Shown one piece after another: positions 33,542-42,110 of a stretch of DNA of 64,000 nt (its first letter is position 1; every line of letters starts with the position of its first letter). A model generated the notes under the pieces. The model was not told the DNA's origin. It did not search any database and saw nothing but the letters and a program-made list of their open reading frames with translations. This DNA is from Pseudomonadota bacterium (GTDB taxonomy: Bacteria; Chloroflexota; UBA6077; JAJPHF01). The position numbers and the translations under genes are program-made. The stretch covers positions 1 to 64,000 of the forward strand of contig JAJPHF010000016.1 of assembly GCA_021325365.1 (NCBI GenBank), written 5' to 3'.

Positions 33542-34735
33542 TCAGGGCCAGAGCAGCGCGCCCAGAAACCCGGGCTGCAGGGCTGGGGCGGCGGGCCGGT
33601 AGTCGCCGAGCACCGCGGCCAGCCGGTCGGCCAGGCGCTGGCGACGCGCCAGCCGCGCTAGCACGTAGTCGAACAGCGCCGTCGAGCCCAGGAAGGCCTG
33701 CACCAGCAGGCAGACCCGCTCCTTGTCGCCGAAGGCCACGCGACGCGCCCGCGCGTAGCCGACCGGCAGGGCGTCGTCGCGGGTCAGCGCCCGCTCGACC
33801 GCCGTTGCCGCCAGCTCGGCGCCACGCAGCGCGCGGTACACGCCCTCGCCCGTGAAGGGGTCGAGGAAGCCCGCGGCGTCGCCCACGAGCAGGTAGCCGC
33901 GCCCCGCTACGCGGCGCACCCGGCGCGCGAGCGGCCCCGCGCCACGCACCGGCGTCTCCCGCCGCGCCCCGGCGAGCCGGCGAGCCACCCCCGGCAGCTC
34001 GCGGAGCCGCCGCTCGAAGAAGGCCGCGCTGCCCTCCCGGCCCGGCCGGAAGCGCAGCGCGCCGACCAGCCCGACGTTCACCAGCCCGTGGCCGACAGGC
34101 GCCAGACCGCAGTACAGGCCGCCGCCGACGTGCATCTCGCCGCGGTCGAGGCTACCGGCCACGCCCGCGTAGCGGGCGACCAGCCCGAGCCGCCGCGGCC
34201 AGCGCGCGGGCACGTCGAGGCCGAGCGAGCGCGTCACGGCCGAGTGCAGGCCGTCGGCGGCCACGACGCAGCGCGCGCGCAGGCACATGCGCTCGCCGTT
34301 CACGCGCGCCTGCACGCCCACGACCTGCTCCGCCTCCACGAGGGCGCCGAGCACCGTGGCCCGCTCGCGCACGCGGGCGCCCCGCGCGCGGGCGTGATCG
34401 AGCAGCGCCGCGTCGAACACGGGCCGTGGGATGCCTAGCGCCCGCCGCGGGCCGTCGTCGTCGGGGTAGGTCATCGGCCAGGCGGCGCCGGCCGTGACGA
34501 GGCGCATGCCGCCGAGGCGCGCCGGGCCGGCGGCGAGCACCGCGTCGAGGGCGCCGAGGCGCCGGAGCGCGTCCGTGACGCCGGGGCTGAGATATTCGGC
34601 GCAAGGCTTCTCGCGTGGGAAGGCGGCCTTCTCTAGCACCAGCACGTCGTGGCCGCGCGCCGCCAGCCGCGCCGCCGTCGCGGACCCGGCCGGCCCGCCG
34701 CCGACCACCAGCACGTCGGCGTCCCGGGCGCTCAT
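33542..34735 (-). CDS. Geranylgeranyl-reductase-family FAD-dependent oxidoreductase
   Basis: A 397-aa flavoprotein of the geranylgeranyl reductase/UbiH-like group. The FAD Rossmann motif VLVVGGGPAGSATAARLAAR (8-27) is followed by the acidic residue in VLEK and the PCAEYLSPG segment of this family. The second FAD motif is GYLLVGDAAGFLDPFTGEGV (about 283-302). Relatives reduce isoprenoid double bonds or hydroxylate aromatic and polyketide rings. The C-terminal half is Arg-rich. The start overlaps the methyltransferase stop by 4 bases. In this operon it may reduce or oxidise the ketosynthase-derived product; an isoprenoid substrate is the alternative. Confidence 0.88.
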   Translation of the reverse strand: MSARDADVLVVGGGPAGSATAARLAARGHDVLVLEKAAFPREKPCAEYLSPGVTDALRRLGALDAVLAAGPARLGGMRLVTAGAAWPMTYPDDDGPRRALGIPRPVFDAALLDHARARGARVRERATVLGALVEAEQVVGVQARVNGERMCLRARCVVAADGLHSAVTRSLGLDVPARWPRRLGLVARYAGVAGSLDRGEMHVGGGLYCGLAPVGHGLVNVGLVGALRFRPGREGSAAFFERRLRELPGVARRLAGARRETPVRGAGPLARRVRRVAGRGYLLVGDAAGFLDPFTGEGVYRALRGAELAATAVERALTRDDALPVGYARARRVAFGDKERVCLLVQAFLGSTALFDYVLARLARRQRLADRLAAVLGDYRPAAPALQPGFLGALLWP

Positions 34736-35577
34736 GCCGCCACCCGCGCGGTCATCGCGACGCGGTACCCGAGGAAGCCGCGAAAGGCGAGGGGGCCCAG
34801 GCCCGCGCGTCGCGCCAGCGCGACCATCTCGGGCCGCGTGTAGGCGCGGCGCACGGACAGCGGCCCGTCGTGCCGCGTGAGCGGGTTGCGGCTGGCGACG
34901 CGCGAGAGCAGCCAGGCGCCCCAGTAGCCCTTCCAGCAGCGCACGATGTCGTTCACCACGATGCCGAGTCGCGCGACGCGCCGCATCTCGGCGAGCATCG
35001 CCACGCCGTCGTCGGGTAGCTGGTGGTGGAGCGCGAGGGAGCAGGTCACGACGTCCACGCTGGCGTCGGCAAACGGCAGGCAGCGCGCGTCGGCCACGGC
35101 AAACCAAGGGGTGGGGGTGAGGGGCCGCGGGCCAGGAGCGCTACCCTCGTGGCGGGTGCGCCCCGACCCGTACCCGCCGATCTGGTCCCCGCGCTCGCTC
35201 CTGGCCCCCGGCCGCTGGCCCCTGTCCCCTACCCCCTGGCGCGCGAGCGCGACGATCTCGGGGCTGAGGTCGGTGGCGAGGACGCGGGCGCGGAGACCGC
35301 GGCGGCGCGCCCAGCGCACGATCGCCCGCGGGATGTCAGCGCCGCCGGTCGCCAGGTCGAGCACGCTCAGCGGGGCGCCGGGCGGGAGGTGCGCGGTCAG
35401 CCGCTCCAGCGCCTGCACGGTCAGCCACACGCCCCCCACCCAGCGATTGACACGGCGCAGGTCGCCGAGGTTGTCGAGCAGGATGGCCGGGTCGTGGCCG
35501 GGCGCGTCCATCCACTCGGCCTCCGCCGTCCAGTGCAGCGGCGGCAACGCGAGCCGGCCGCCCAGCGCCGTGCCCAT
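34732..35577 (-). CDS. Class I SAM-dependent methyltransferase with a repeat-derived insertion
   Basis: 281 aa. The N-terminal helix region contains the paired LLDNLGDLRRVNRWVGG block. SAM motif I is VLDLATGGADIP (73-84), motif II VLATDLSP (99-106), then motif IV FAVADARCLPF (159-169) and the LALHHQLPDD segment. Between motifs II and IV an extra block of about 45 residues (113-157), rich in Gly/Arg/Pro and without predicted structure, matches DNA that is an imperfect inverted repeat (35107-35241). Without it the protein has normal family length. GAGGAGAG precedes the ATG. It is the first gene of the four-gene operon; likely an O- or C-methylation step on the operon product. Confidence 0.85.
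   Translation of the reverse strand: MGTALGGRLALPPLHWTAEAEWMDAPGHDPAILLDNLGDLRRVNRWVGGVWLTVQALERLTAHLPPGAPLSVLDLATGGADIPRAIVRWARRRGLRARVLATDLSPEIVALARQGVGDRGQRPGARSERGDQIGGYGSGRTRHEGSAPGPRPLTPTPWFAVADARCLPFADASVDVVTCSLALHHQLPDDGVAMLAEMRRVARLGIVVNDIVRCWKGYWGAWLLSRVASRNPLTRHDGPLSVRRAYTRPEMVALARRAGLGPLAFRGFLGYRVAMTARVAA
35107..35241. repeat. Repeat element inserted in frame within the methyltransferase gene
   Basis: A 135-base block has outer arms aggggtgggggtgaggggcc (35107 onward) and a C-rich partner at about 35195-35236, and an inner pair ggcgggt/acccgcc near 35151-35178. It contains cgctcctggcccc and gtcccctacccc words typical of the window's intergenic repeats. Its length is a multiple of three and it has no stop in the coding frame. 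Confidence 0.65.
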
Positions 35578-36059
35578 AGCTTGCTCTCCTCGGCGCCGGC
35601 TGAGGCGCCGAACGGTATCGAGCCGGCAGCTGTCCCGAACGCCCGCTCGGGGAGCCTTGCCGGCGGCCGCTTGGCGCTGCCCCGCGGAGGCCGCGTGGCG
35701 CGCGCGGTCGCCACGGCGACGGATAGCGCCGCTGGCGGCCCGCCTGTAGCAACCACCATGCCGCGCGCGATGGTCGACCGCGTGTGGGAGGGGGATCGCA
35801 CGACGCGGGGGGCTGACGGGCGCGCGGGGGGGCCGCCCGCGACGCAGGCGGCGCGCAGGGGATTGCTGGCTCGGAGGGCGGCCCCTCGCGCGGTGGCCGC
35901 GGCGGCGGCAGCACCGCTGAACACCCTTACGGCGCGCTCGCGCGGGCCGCACGCACTGTTGACTTGGCTAGCGTGAGGATAGCGCGCTACCCTAACTCGC
36001 CGAAATGATGGGGGTGGATCGGCCGGGGCCAACGTCCTCCGGCACTGCCGCCGACGCGC
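35578..36059. other. Intergenic region, no gene recognised
   Basis: These 482 bases between the methyltransferase start and the alpha-hydroxy-acid oxidase stop hold long open frames on both strands, but their products are Arg/Ala/Pro-rich shadows with no ribosome site or family resemblance. The promoter of the four-gene operon should lie here; no clear -35/-10 pair was found on the minus strand. Confidence 0.5.
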
Positions 36060-37103
36060 TCAATAGCTGACGCAGGCGCGGCGGACCAGCGCGGGGCCGA
36101 CGTCCGCGAGGCGGGCCTGGCCGGTGTTGGCCATGGCGATGCGCAGCTCCAGCGCCAGCAGCTCGAGCGTGCGCACCACCCCCTCCTCGCCGGCGGCGCC
36201 CAGGCCCCAGGCCGCCGCCTTGCCGATGCACACCGCCCGGGCGCCCAGCGCGATCGCCTTGAGCACGTCGGTGCCGCGCTGGAAGCCGCCGTCGACCACG
36301 ACCTCGGCGCGGCCAGCCACGGCCTGGACCACCTCGGGCAGCGTCTCGATGGTCGCGGGCGCGTGGTCGAGCTGGCGGCCGCCGTGGTTGGAGACGTACA
36401 CCACGTCCACGCCGTGCTCGACCGCCAGGCGCGCGTCCTCGGCCGTCTCGATACCCTTCACGACGAGCGGCAGGCGCGTCGTCTGCTTCAGCCAGTCGAC
36501 GTCCTTCCACGACAGCGACGCCATGCGGGCGTAGTCGCGGGGGATGCCGATGGCGCGCGCACCGCCGCGCGGGTCGTAGCGCTTCTCGATGTCGCGCTCG
36601 CGGCGACCGTAGTTGGCCACGTCGACGGTCAGGCAGAGCGCCTTGAAGCCGGCGGCCTCGACGCGGCGGATCAGCTCCTCGCCCCAGTCGTAGCCGCCCC
36701 AGAAGTACAGCTGGAAGACGAGGGGGCCGCTAGCGGCGGCGGCGACCTGCTCGGGGGTCGAGGCGCCGACCGTGCTCATCCAGTGGATCGTCCCCAGGCG
36801 GCCGGCCGCGCGCGCGAGCGCTAGATCGCCGTCGGGATGAAAATAGTGCGTCGAGCCCATCGGCGCGATCATCACCGGCAGCGCCAGGGGCATGCCGAGC
36901 AGGCTGCTGGAGGTGTCGATCGCGCTCACGTCGCGGAGCACGCGCGGCCGGAAGACCCAGTGGCTCATCGCCCGATGGTTGCGCCGCAGCGTTGCCTCGG
37001 TCTCGGCGCCCCCGGAGGCGTAGTCGAACACCTCCCGCGACAGGTTGCGCTGCGCGGCTCGCCGAATCTCGGGAAGCGTCAGAAAGTCGTCCGTGGCCAC
37101 CAT
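36060..37103 (-). CDS. FMN-dependent alpha-hydroxy-acid oxidase/dehydrogenase
   Basis: A 347-aa TIM-barrel flavoenzyme that oxidises an L-2-hydroxy acid (lactate, glycolate or mandelate type) to the 2-oxo acid. It has Tyr28 (VFDYASGGAE), FMN-binding IAPMG (79-83) and QLYFWGG, Lys216 (LVVKGI), the catalytic His240 and Arg243 in VSNHGGRQLD, and the phosphate loop VDGGFQRGTDVLKAIALGA. All key residues are kept. The ATG has GGAGGAGCG upstream. It is divergent from the FecR-domain gene and isolated from a clear operon. Its oxo-acid product could feed a TPP decarboxylase, but this link is speculative. Confidence 0.93.
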   Translation of the reverse strand: MVATDDFLTLPEIRRAAQRNLSREVFDYASGGAETEATLRRNHRAMSHWVFRPRVLRDVSAIDTSSSLLGMPLALPVMIAPMGSTHYFHPDGDLALARAAGRLGTIHWMSTVGASTPEQVAAAASGPLVFQLYFWGGYDWGEELIRRVEAAGFKALCLTVDVANYGRRERDIEKRYDPRGGARAIGIPRDYARMASLSWKDVDWLKQTTRLPLVVKGIETAEDARLAVEHGVDVVYVSNHGGRQLDHAPATIETLPEVVQAVAGRAEVVVDGGFQRGTDVLKAIALGARAVCIGKAAAWGLGAAGEEGVVRTLELLALELRIAMANTGQARLADVGPALVRRACVSY

Positions 37104-37270
37104 CGTCGCTCCTCCGTTCCCGCTGGCCGCGCCAGCGTCGTCCCAGGTGCGCTCAATCTACACCAGCCGCGCGGGCGGGGGCCAGCGCGCGGTGATCGAA
37201 CGGGAGGACTTGCCGCTTGACCACGAATCTGGATTAATGTGGCAAGCCTGAACAGGAAGACGTGGGGCGC

Positions 37271-38950
37271 GTGAATCGGCTGCTCGGACTTCGCGTGCAT
37301 AGGGCACGCCGCTGGCTCCCGGTCGGTCTGGCGCTAGCCGTCCTGGGCGTCGCCCTGTGGCTCGCGCGCCCCGGCCCGCCGTCTGCCGCGGTCGGCGCCC
37401 TCTACCTGGTGGACGACACGACGCTGGCCGCCCTCCAGGGGGACGTGCAGCTCCAGCCCGCCGGCGGCGCCAGCTTCGGGCTCGTCGAGGGAAAACGCGA
37501 CCTGCACTCTGGGGATCGGGTCCGCACCGGCACGGATGGCTACGCCTCGATCGTGTATGCCGACGGCTCGTCCACCTCGCTCGACCCGGACACCGAGCTG
37601 GCGCTCCAGAACGGCTCGCGCGATCCCGCGACGGGCCTGGCGACCATCGCGTTCGAGCAGTCGCGCGGCACCGCCTGGACGGTGACGGCCGCCCGCGGCG
37701 CGCCCCTGCCGGCGGTTGAGATCGTCAGCCCGGCCGGGCGCTTCGTGGCACGCGGCGGCCAGTTCACCACCACGGTAGCGCTCGACGGCACGCTGGCGGT
37801 CGCGGCCGTGGCGGGCACCGTCGAGGGACGCACCACGGCCGGCGACGTGGACCTGCCGAGCGGGTTCACCACCCGCATGGCGCCGGGGCAGGCGCCGTCG
37901 GTGCCGGTGCCGGCCGCCGCGCCGCTCGTCACGCTGCAAGTCGGCGTGCAGGGGCCCGTCAGCGCGTTGCTGACGGACGCCCGCGGGCGAAGCGTCGGCT
38001 ACCATCCGGCTGCCGAGGCGTACGTGAGCCAGATTCCGGGCGCGCGCCTGCGGCGGGGCGACCGGGGCGCCCAGGTCTTCACGGTGCCCGCCCCGGTGGA
38101 GAGCTACACGCTGACCCTGCGGGGCCAGGCTCCGGGCCAGGTGGTCGTCGACGTGAGCGCGCTCCGCGGCGACGGGGCGGACGCCGGCGAGTCCGCGCAC
38201 GTCGAGGCCCGGGTGGGCGAGCGGCAGATCCTCGCCACGAGCTTCGCGTGGCGCTCCGGGGCCGTGACCGACGTGCAGGCGCTGGCCCCGGCCGCGGGGT
38301 CGCCGCCCAACAGCGTCGTCCTGCTGCTCGCGCAGCCGCCTCCCGCCGTCCTGCTCGGCGCCACCAGCGCCCCGCCGGTCCGCGCGCCCGCCACGCCGAC
38401 CGTGTCGGAGACGCCGCGACCCGGCGCGGCTGCGCTGACGGATGAGCCGGAAGCCGGCGAGACGCCGGCCGAGGCGGTTGCGGCGACTGCCACTGCTGCG
38501 CCAACCGTGGGAGTGGTGGCCGCGCCACCGCCGGCGCCACCGCCCACGCCCGCCCCGGCACCGCCCACGCTCGTCGCGCCGGCCGCGGCCGGCGCGCAGG
38601 CGAACGGCCCCGGCTCGGCGGCGGTTTCGTCCGAGGCTACGGCGGTGCCGCTGGCCGTCGGGGTCGTGCTGACGCCACCGACGCCCGAGCCACCGCCCAC
38701 CCTCCCGCCGACCGCGCCGCCGGCCACGCCCGCGCCCGCAACGCCCCGGCCGCCCACGCGGACGCTCACCGTGGCGCCGCCGACAGCGGCGCCGACGCCG
38801 ACGCCGACGCTCACGCCATCGGCGGTCCCGCGCACCGTGATTAGCTCCTTCCCGGCGATCGCACCGACGGCCACGCCCTACCGCCCGCCGGTCGCGCCGG
38901 CGGGCCCCCTAGTGGGGACGCCGACCCGCTGCCTGTACCCGTCCTGCTAG
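37271..38950 (+). CDS. FecR-domain membrane-anchored protein with Pro/Thr-rich tail
   Basis: 559 aa. A short cytosolic start, one membrane helix (WLPVGLALAVLGVALWLA, about 16-33), then a FecR-type domain (about 45-195: GDVQLQPAGG, LHSGDRVRTGTDGYASIVYA, DGSSTSLDPDTELAL, FVARGGQFTT). An Ig-like region follows to about 345, then a tail of about 200 residues rich in Pro, Thr and Ala, probably extended and possibly glycosylated, ending in CLYPSC. No anti-sigma membrane pairing or ECF sigma gene is present, so a role as a FecR-like surface protein is likelier than iron signalling. GTG at 37271 has AGGAAG 10 bases upstream; another GTG 9 bases earlier is too close to it. Confidence 0.78.
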   Translation: MNRLLGLRVHRARRWLPVGLALAVLGVALWLARPGPPSAAVGALYLVDDTTLAALQGDVQLQPAGGASFGLVEGKRDLHSGDRVRTGTDGYASIVYADGSSTSLDPDTELALQNGSRDPATGLATIAFEQSRGTAWTVTAARGAPLPAVEIVSPAGRFVARGGQFTTTVALDGTLAVAAVAGTVEGRTTAGDVDLPSGFTTRMAPGQAPSVPVPAAAPLVTLQVGVQGPVSALLTDARGRSVGYHPAAEAYVSQIPGARLRRGDRGAQVFTVPAPVESYTLTLRGQAPGQVVVDVSALRGDGADAGESAHVEARVGERQILATSFAWRSGAVTDVQALAPAAGSPPNSVVLLLAQPPPAVLLGATSAPPVRAPATPTVSETPRPGAAALTDEPEAGETPAEAVAATATAAPTVGVVAAPPPAPPPTPAPAPPTLVAPAAAGAQANGPGSAAVSSEATAVPLAVGVVLTPPTPEPPPTLPPTAPPATPAPATPRPPTRTLTVAPPTAAPTPTPTLTPSAVPRTVISSFPAIAPTATPYRPPVAPAGPLVGTPTRCLYPSC

Positions 38951-39124
38951 CGTCGTCGACGCGCTGGTCGAGGGCCGGGTGCGAGGTCGGGTGCGGCGCG
39001 CGGGTGCGAGCGCCTGGGCGACGCGCCGGGGCAGCGGCGGCAGGGCACCGGACGTGGGGTAGGTGGTCCGTCCTGCGCCATAATGCCGCGGCCGCCCGAC
39101 GAGCGGCGCCCCTGGAGGTGGGTG

Positions 39125-40132
39125 GTGCGCGCTGCCAAGGATGCCCCTCGGCTGCCCACGCTGGCCGACGTGTTCGTGGCGCGGGAACGGCTGCGGCCCT
39201 ATCTGCGGCCGACGCCGCTCGTGGCCGCGCCGGCACTGGCCGAGGCGCTGGGCCTCGACGTGCGCCTGAAGCTGGAGACGCTGCAGCCGATCGGCGCCTT
39301 CAAGGTGCGCGGGGGCATCAACCTGGTGGCCGCGATCGCCGCGGGGGCGGAGCGGCGCCCGGCCGGATTCCTGACAGCGTCGACGGGCAACCACGGCCAG
39401 TCGATCGCCTACGCGGCCCGCTTGTTCGGCTTTCCCGTGGTGGTCTACGCGCCCGCGGACAGCAACCCGTACAAAGTGGCCGCCATGCGGCGGCTGGGCG
39501 CCGAGGTCGTCCTGGGCGGGGCCGATTTCGACGCGGCCCGCGAGGCCGCCGAGGCCGCCAGCCAGGCCCGCGGCTACCGTTACGTCCACGCCGCGAACGA
39601 GCCGCTGCTCTATCCCGGCATCGCCACCGCCGCGCTGGAGATCCTAGAGGAGTGGCCGGCGGTCGAGGCGATCGTGCTGCCGCTGGGCGGTGGCAGCGGC
39701 GCCTGCGGCATCTGTCTCGCCGGCAAGGGCATCAAGCCGGACCTCACCGTGATCGCGGTGCAGGCGGCCGGCGCGCCGGCGTTCCACGATTCTTGGCGTA
39801 GCGGCCGCCTGCAGAGCACGGCGCGCGCCGAGACGTTCGCCGACGGCCTGGCCACCCGGCAGGCCTACGCGCTGCCGCTGCGGCTCCTGCGCGGCGCGCT
39901 CGACGACGTGGTGCTGGTGACCGACGCGGCGATCGAGGGGGCGATGGTCGCGCTGCTGCGCCACGCGCACGTGCTGGCCGAGCCGGCGGCCGCCGCCCCC
40001 ATCGCCGCGCTCGCGCAGCCGGCCGTGCGCGAGCGGCTGGCCGGCAAGCGTGTCGCCGTGCTCGTGAGCGGCGGCAACGTGACGCCCGAGACGCTGCGGC
40101 GGGTGCTGAACGCCCAGCTTGGGGCGGAGTAA
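39125..40132 (+). CDS. PLP-dependent threonine/serine dehydratase-family protein
   Basis: A 335-aa fold-type II PLP enzyme. Lys60 in PIGAFKVRGG forms the internal aldimine. ASTGNHGQSIAYAARLFG binds the substrate carboxylate, and the Gly-rich loop LPLGGGSGACG holds the cofactor phosphate. The C-terminal SGGNVTPETLRRVL contains the usual Ser/Gly after the catalytic domain. There is no ACT regulatory domain, as in catabolic threonine dehydratases and related racemases. The GTG start is chosen because GGAGG lies 6 bases upstream; an ATG 42 bases earlier has none. Dehydration of threonine or serine, or a hydroxy-amino-acid racemase activity, are the main options. Confidence 0.9.
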   Translation: MRAAKDAPRLPTLADVFVARERLRPYLRPTPLVAAPALAEALGLDVRLKLETLQPIGAFKVRGGINLVAAIAAGAERRPAGFLTASTGNHGQSIAYAARLFGFPVVVYAPADSNPYKVAAMRRLGAEVVLGGADFDAAREAAEAASQARGYRYVHAANEPLLYPGIATAALEILEEWPAVEAIVLPLGGGSGACGICLAGKGIKPDLTVIAVQAAGAPAFHDSWRSGRLQSTARAETFADGLATRQAYALPLRLLRGALDDVVLVTDAAIEGAMVALLRHAHVLAEPAAAAPIAALAQPAVRERLAGKRVAVLVSGGNVTPETLRRVLNAQLGAE

Positions 40133-40421
40133 GCCGGCGGCGCGCTCGCGACAGGCCTCTCCCGCCGGTCCCCGGACCGGGTGTCCCTTAGGTTCTTGCG
40201 GGCAGGGTAGCAGGCGACCTGGACCGGAGGCCATCGCGGTACCAGGGGTGGCCGGCTGTCGGGCGGCCACCACACATCGTGCCGCACCCGGTCGAATCCC
40301 TTCGCCGAACCCTGGCCCCGAGTGACGAGCTAGCCAGAGCGGGATCCAGCGCTCCCGGCGACCACCCTATTCGCGCTGCTGCGCGAGCCGGATCCCGGGC
40401 GCTACCAGCCTGGCTAACGGC

Positions 40422-41096
40422 TCACCTTGCGCGCCGAACCGCTAGTCCGGCTACCACGAGCAGCGAGAACAGGAGCAGCTGTGCAGATGGAGCTTCAGGT
40501 ACGGCTGCCGGAGCAGGTCCAAACGCCAAGCCGCTGGGCTGTGGCGTCAATGTCGACCCCGGCGCTTGCGGCTCGTCTGGGAGACTCTCGTCATTAAGTA
40601 CCAGCCGGAACCGGCCTCCGGTTAGAGAGGTACCATACCAAATCGGCAGACCCGCCCAAAGATCATAGATTATGCCAACATATTGAGCGCGCGCTGGCTC
40701 CTGGGAATACCCACGGTACCCACCACTCCCCATGCCACGATTGAGGTCGAAGTCACCACGCAGGATCACGAGGACCAACGGCGGCTCCCCATCCACTTGG
40801 CTGACGAGTGGGAGCCCCAGTGACGCCAGTTCGGAGGCTCGGACCGGCCGAGTCAAACGCACCTCAGGCGTCCCGCTGGCCATCGCGTAGTATTGTGGTA
40901 CTTGTTCACGTGCCCACTGCGCGACCTGTTGGACCGGCACGCTGGCCCGTCGCGCCTTCTCTTGCGCTGGAATGTCATGTGTGACAGGCGGTCCGCTTTG
41001 GCTCGCCCCGGTGCTTTGCGCGTGCGCGTATCCTGCGAATGCGATCGCTCCGCCCAGGAGAATACCGGCTAGTAGCTGCGCCCTGTACCGTCTCAT
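40422..41096 (-). CDS. Secreted protein with PEP-CTERM-like C-terminal sorting signal
   Basis: A 224-aa protein. The signal peptide MRRYRAQLLAGILLGGAIAF ends at AHA-Q (about residue 26). The central domain (45-175) is not recognised; it carries VRLTRPVRASELASLGLPLV, a Gly-rich GMGSGGYRGY loop and RFRLVLNDESLPDEP. The C-terminus is a textbook tripartite sorting tail: AAVPEAPSA, a hydrophobic helix (LLLFSLLVVAGLAV) and RRAR. PEP-CTERM proteins are cut and anchored by an exosortase, which is not in the window. AGGAAGAG precedes the ATG. Base composition is lower in G+C than the surroundings. Confidence 0.75.
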   Translation of the reverse strand: MRRYRAQLLAGILLGGAIAFAGYAHAQSTGASQSGPPVTHDIPAQEKARRASVPVQQVAQWAREQVPQYYAMASGTPEVRLTRPVRASELASLGLPLVSQVDGEPPLVLVILRGDFDLNRGMGSGGYRGYSQEPARAQYVGIIYDLWAGLPIWYGTSLTGGRFRLVLNDESLPDEPQAPGSTLTPQPSGLAFGPAPAAVPEAPSAQLLLFSLLVVAGLAVRRAR

Positions 41097-41128
41097 AGTG
41101 CTCTTCCTATCCCTGCATCGCCGTTCGC

Positions 41129-41845
41129 CTAGAACGGCTGTCCCGCGTACCAGTCGTAGTTATTGCCACACCCGTATACTGCCGCGCCGGTGCGCGAAGG
41201 CAGATCGGGCGGGTCATAACGGGGGTACGTCCAACACCATGGAGTCCACATGTTGTTCAGGGTCATGTAGTAGTGAAAGTAGCCATATGTCCAGCCCATG
41301 GCACACCCCACGCAGCCGTTCTCACCACCAGACCCAACCTCGAACATGTAAGGCAGCCCTAGGTCTACACCGCCGCCCCAAGGCACAGCCAGGTTCAGCC
41401 ACTGGCCGCCCCAGTAAACCCAGCTAGTCCAGAAGTTTCCAATACCTGGATAAGACTTGGTGCTTTGGTAAGTGTAGTAGGCCCCAGGACTAATCGGGTG
41501 ACTGAAGTCGTTGTACCCGTCCTTGTAATTGGCCTCGGTGCGGAAGGCCATATAGGGAATGTACGAGCATCCATATGCCCCACAGAGTACTCTTGGGCCA
41601 GACTCGATGTAAGTTCCGTCGCCCTGAGACACACCAACTGGCGAAGCTACCCAGTAGTTAGGTGCCAGAGAGAGCGCCGGTGTCATCTTGGTGGCCATGA
41701 TTCCGTAGAACGCGTTATATCCAGTCATGCCAAAAACCTTGGCACCAGGGTTATAGCCCGCCTGCGCATTCACTCCATTACCAGAAGTAGCCGCACTCAG
41801 CACAAGCAGGCCTAGCACAGCCATTACTAGACGCTTGGATAACAC
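41129..41845 (-). CDS. Secreted Tyr/Trp/Gly-rich protein of unknown function
   Basis: A 238-aa exported protein with a signal peptide (VMAVLGLLVLSAATSGNGVN) and likely cleavage near NAQA. The mature part is rich in aromatic residues and glycine (FWTSWVYWGGQWLNLAVPWG; YGYFHYYMTLNNMWTPWCW) and has seven cysteines, including GAYGC and NGCVGC pairs suited to disulfides. The pattern resembles carbohydrate-binding or concanavalin-like secreted proteins, but no family can be named. The GTG start has GGAGG upstream. It is 32 bases from the PEP-CTERM gene in the same direction, so the two probably form one transcript. Low G+C suggests transfer. Confidence 0.75.
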   Translation of the reverse strand: MLSKRLVMAVLGLLVLSAATSGNGVNAQAGYNPGAKVFGMTGYNAFYGIMATKMTPALSLAPNYWVASPVGVSQGDGTYIESGPRVLCGAYGCSYIPYMAFRTEANYKDGYNDFSHPISPGAYYTYQSTKSYPGIGNFWTSWVYWGGQWLNLAVPWGGGVDLGLPYMFEVGSGGENGCVGCAMGWTYGYFHYYMTLNNMWTPWCWTYPRYDPPDLPSRTGAAVYGCGNNYDWYAGQPF

Positions 41846-42110
41846 GGTGCCTCCACGTCCTTGTATTCTCCCGTGCCAGCACTCGGTCTAAGTGTGCAAC
41901 AAAGGCCGAACGACCGACTCACGGAGTAACGACGGGTCGTAGTGTAGACGATGAAACTAGGTCCAGCAAGAGGAGTTACCGCAGTCTGCGCTGCCGGAAC
42001 CCGCAATGTTTTGTTGCGGAAAACCGCAGGATGTCTACTTACCAGGCCGACGGGCCGCATGTGTGAGCGTGCGCTTGACCATCGGGTAGTTGGCCAGACA
42101 TAATGTAGGC
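41846..42110. other. Intergenic region, lower G+C, nothing recognised
   Basis: No gene or clear repeat is supported upstream of the secreted Tyr/Trp/Gly-rich protein. Together with the small ORF at 42111 and the following 76 bases it forms a 500-base stretch with no well-supported gene. The minus-strand promoter for the two secreted proteins must lie here. Confidence 0.4.

Noticed and set aside
34732..35952. Extension of the methyltransferase to an upstream Met (406 residues)
   Set aside because: The extra 125 residues are Arg-rich and unlike any methyltransferase; GAGGAGAG lies at the inner ATG at 35577.
35578..36059. Coding gene in the long open frames between the biosynthetic operon and the hydroxy-acid oxidase
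   Set aside because: Frames on both strands are low-complexity shadows without ribosome sites or motifs.
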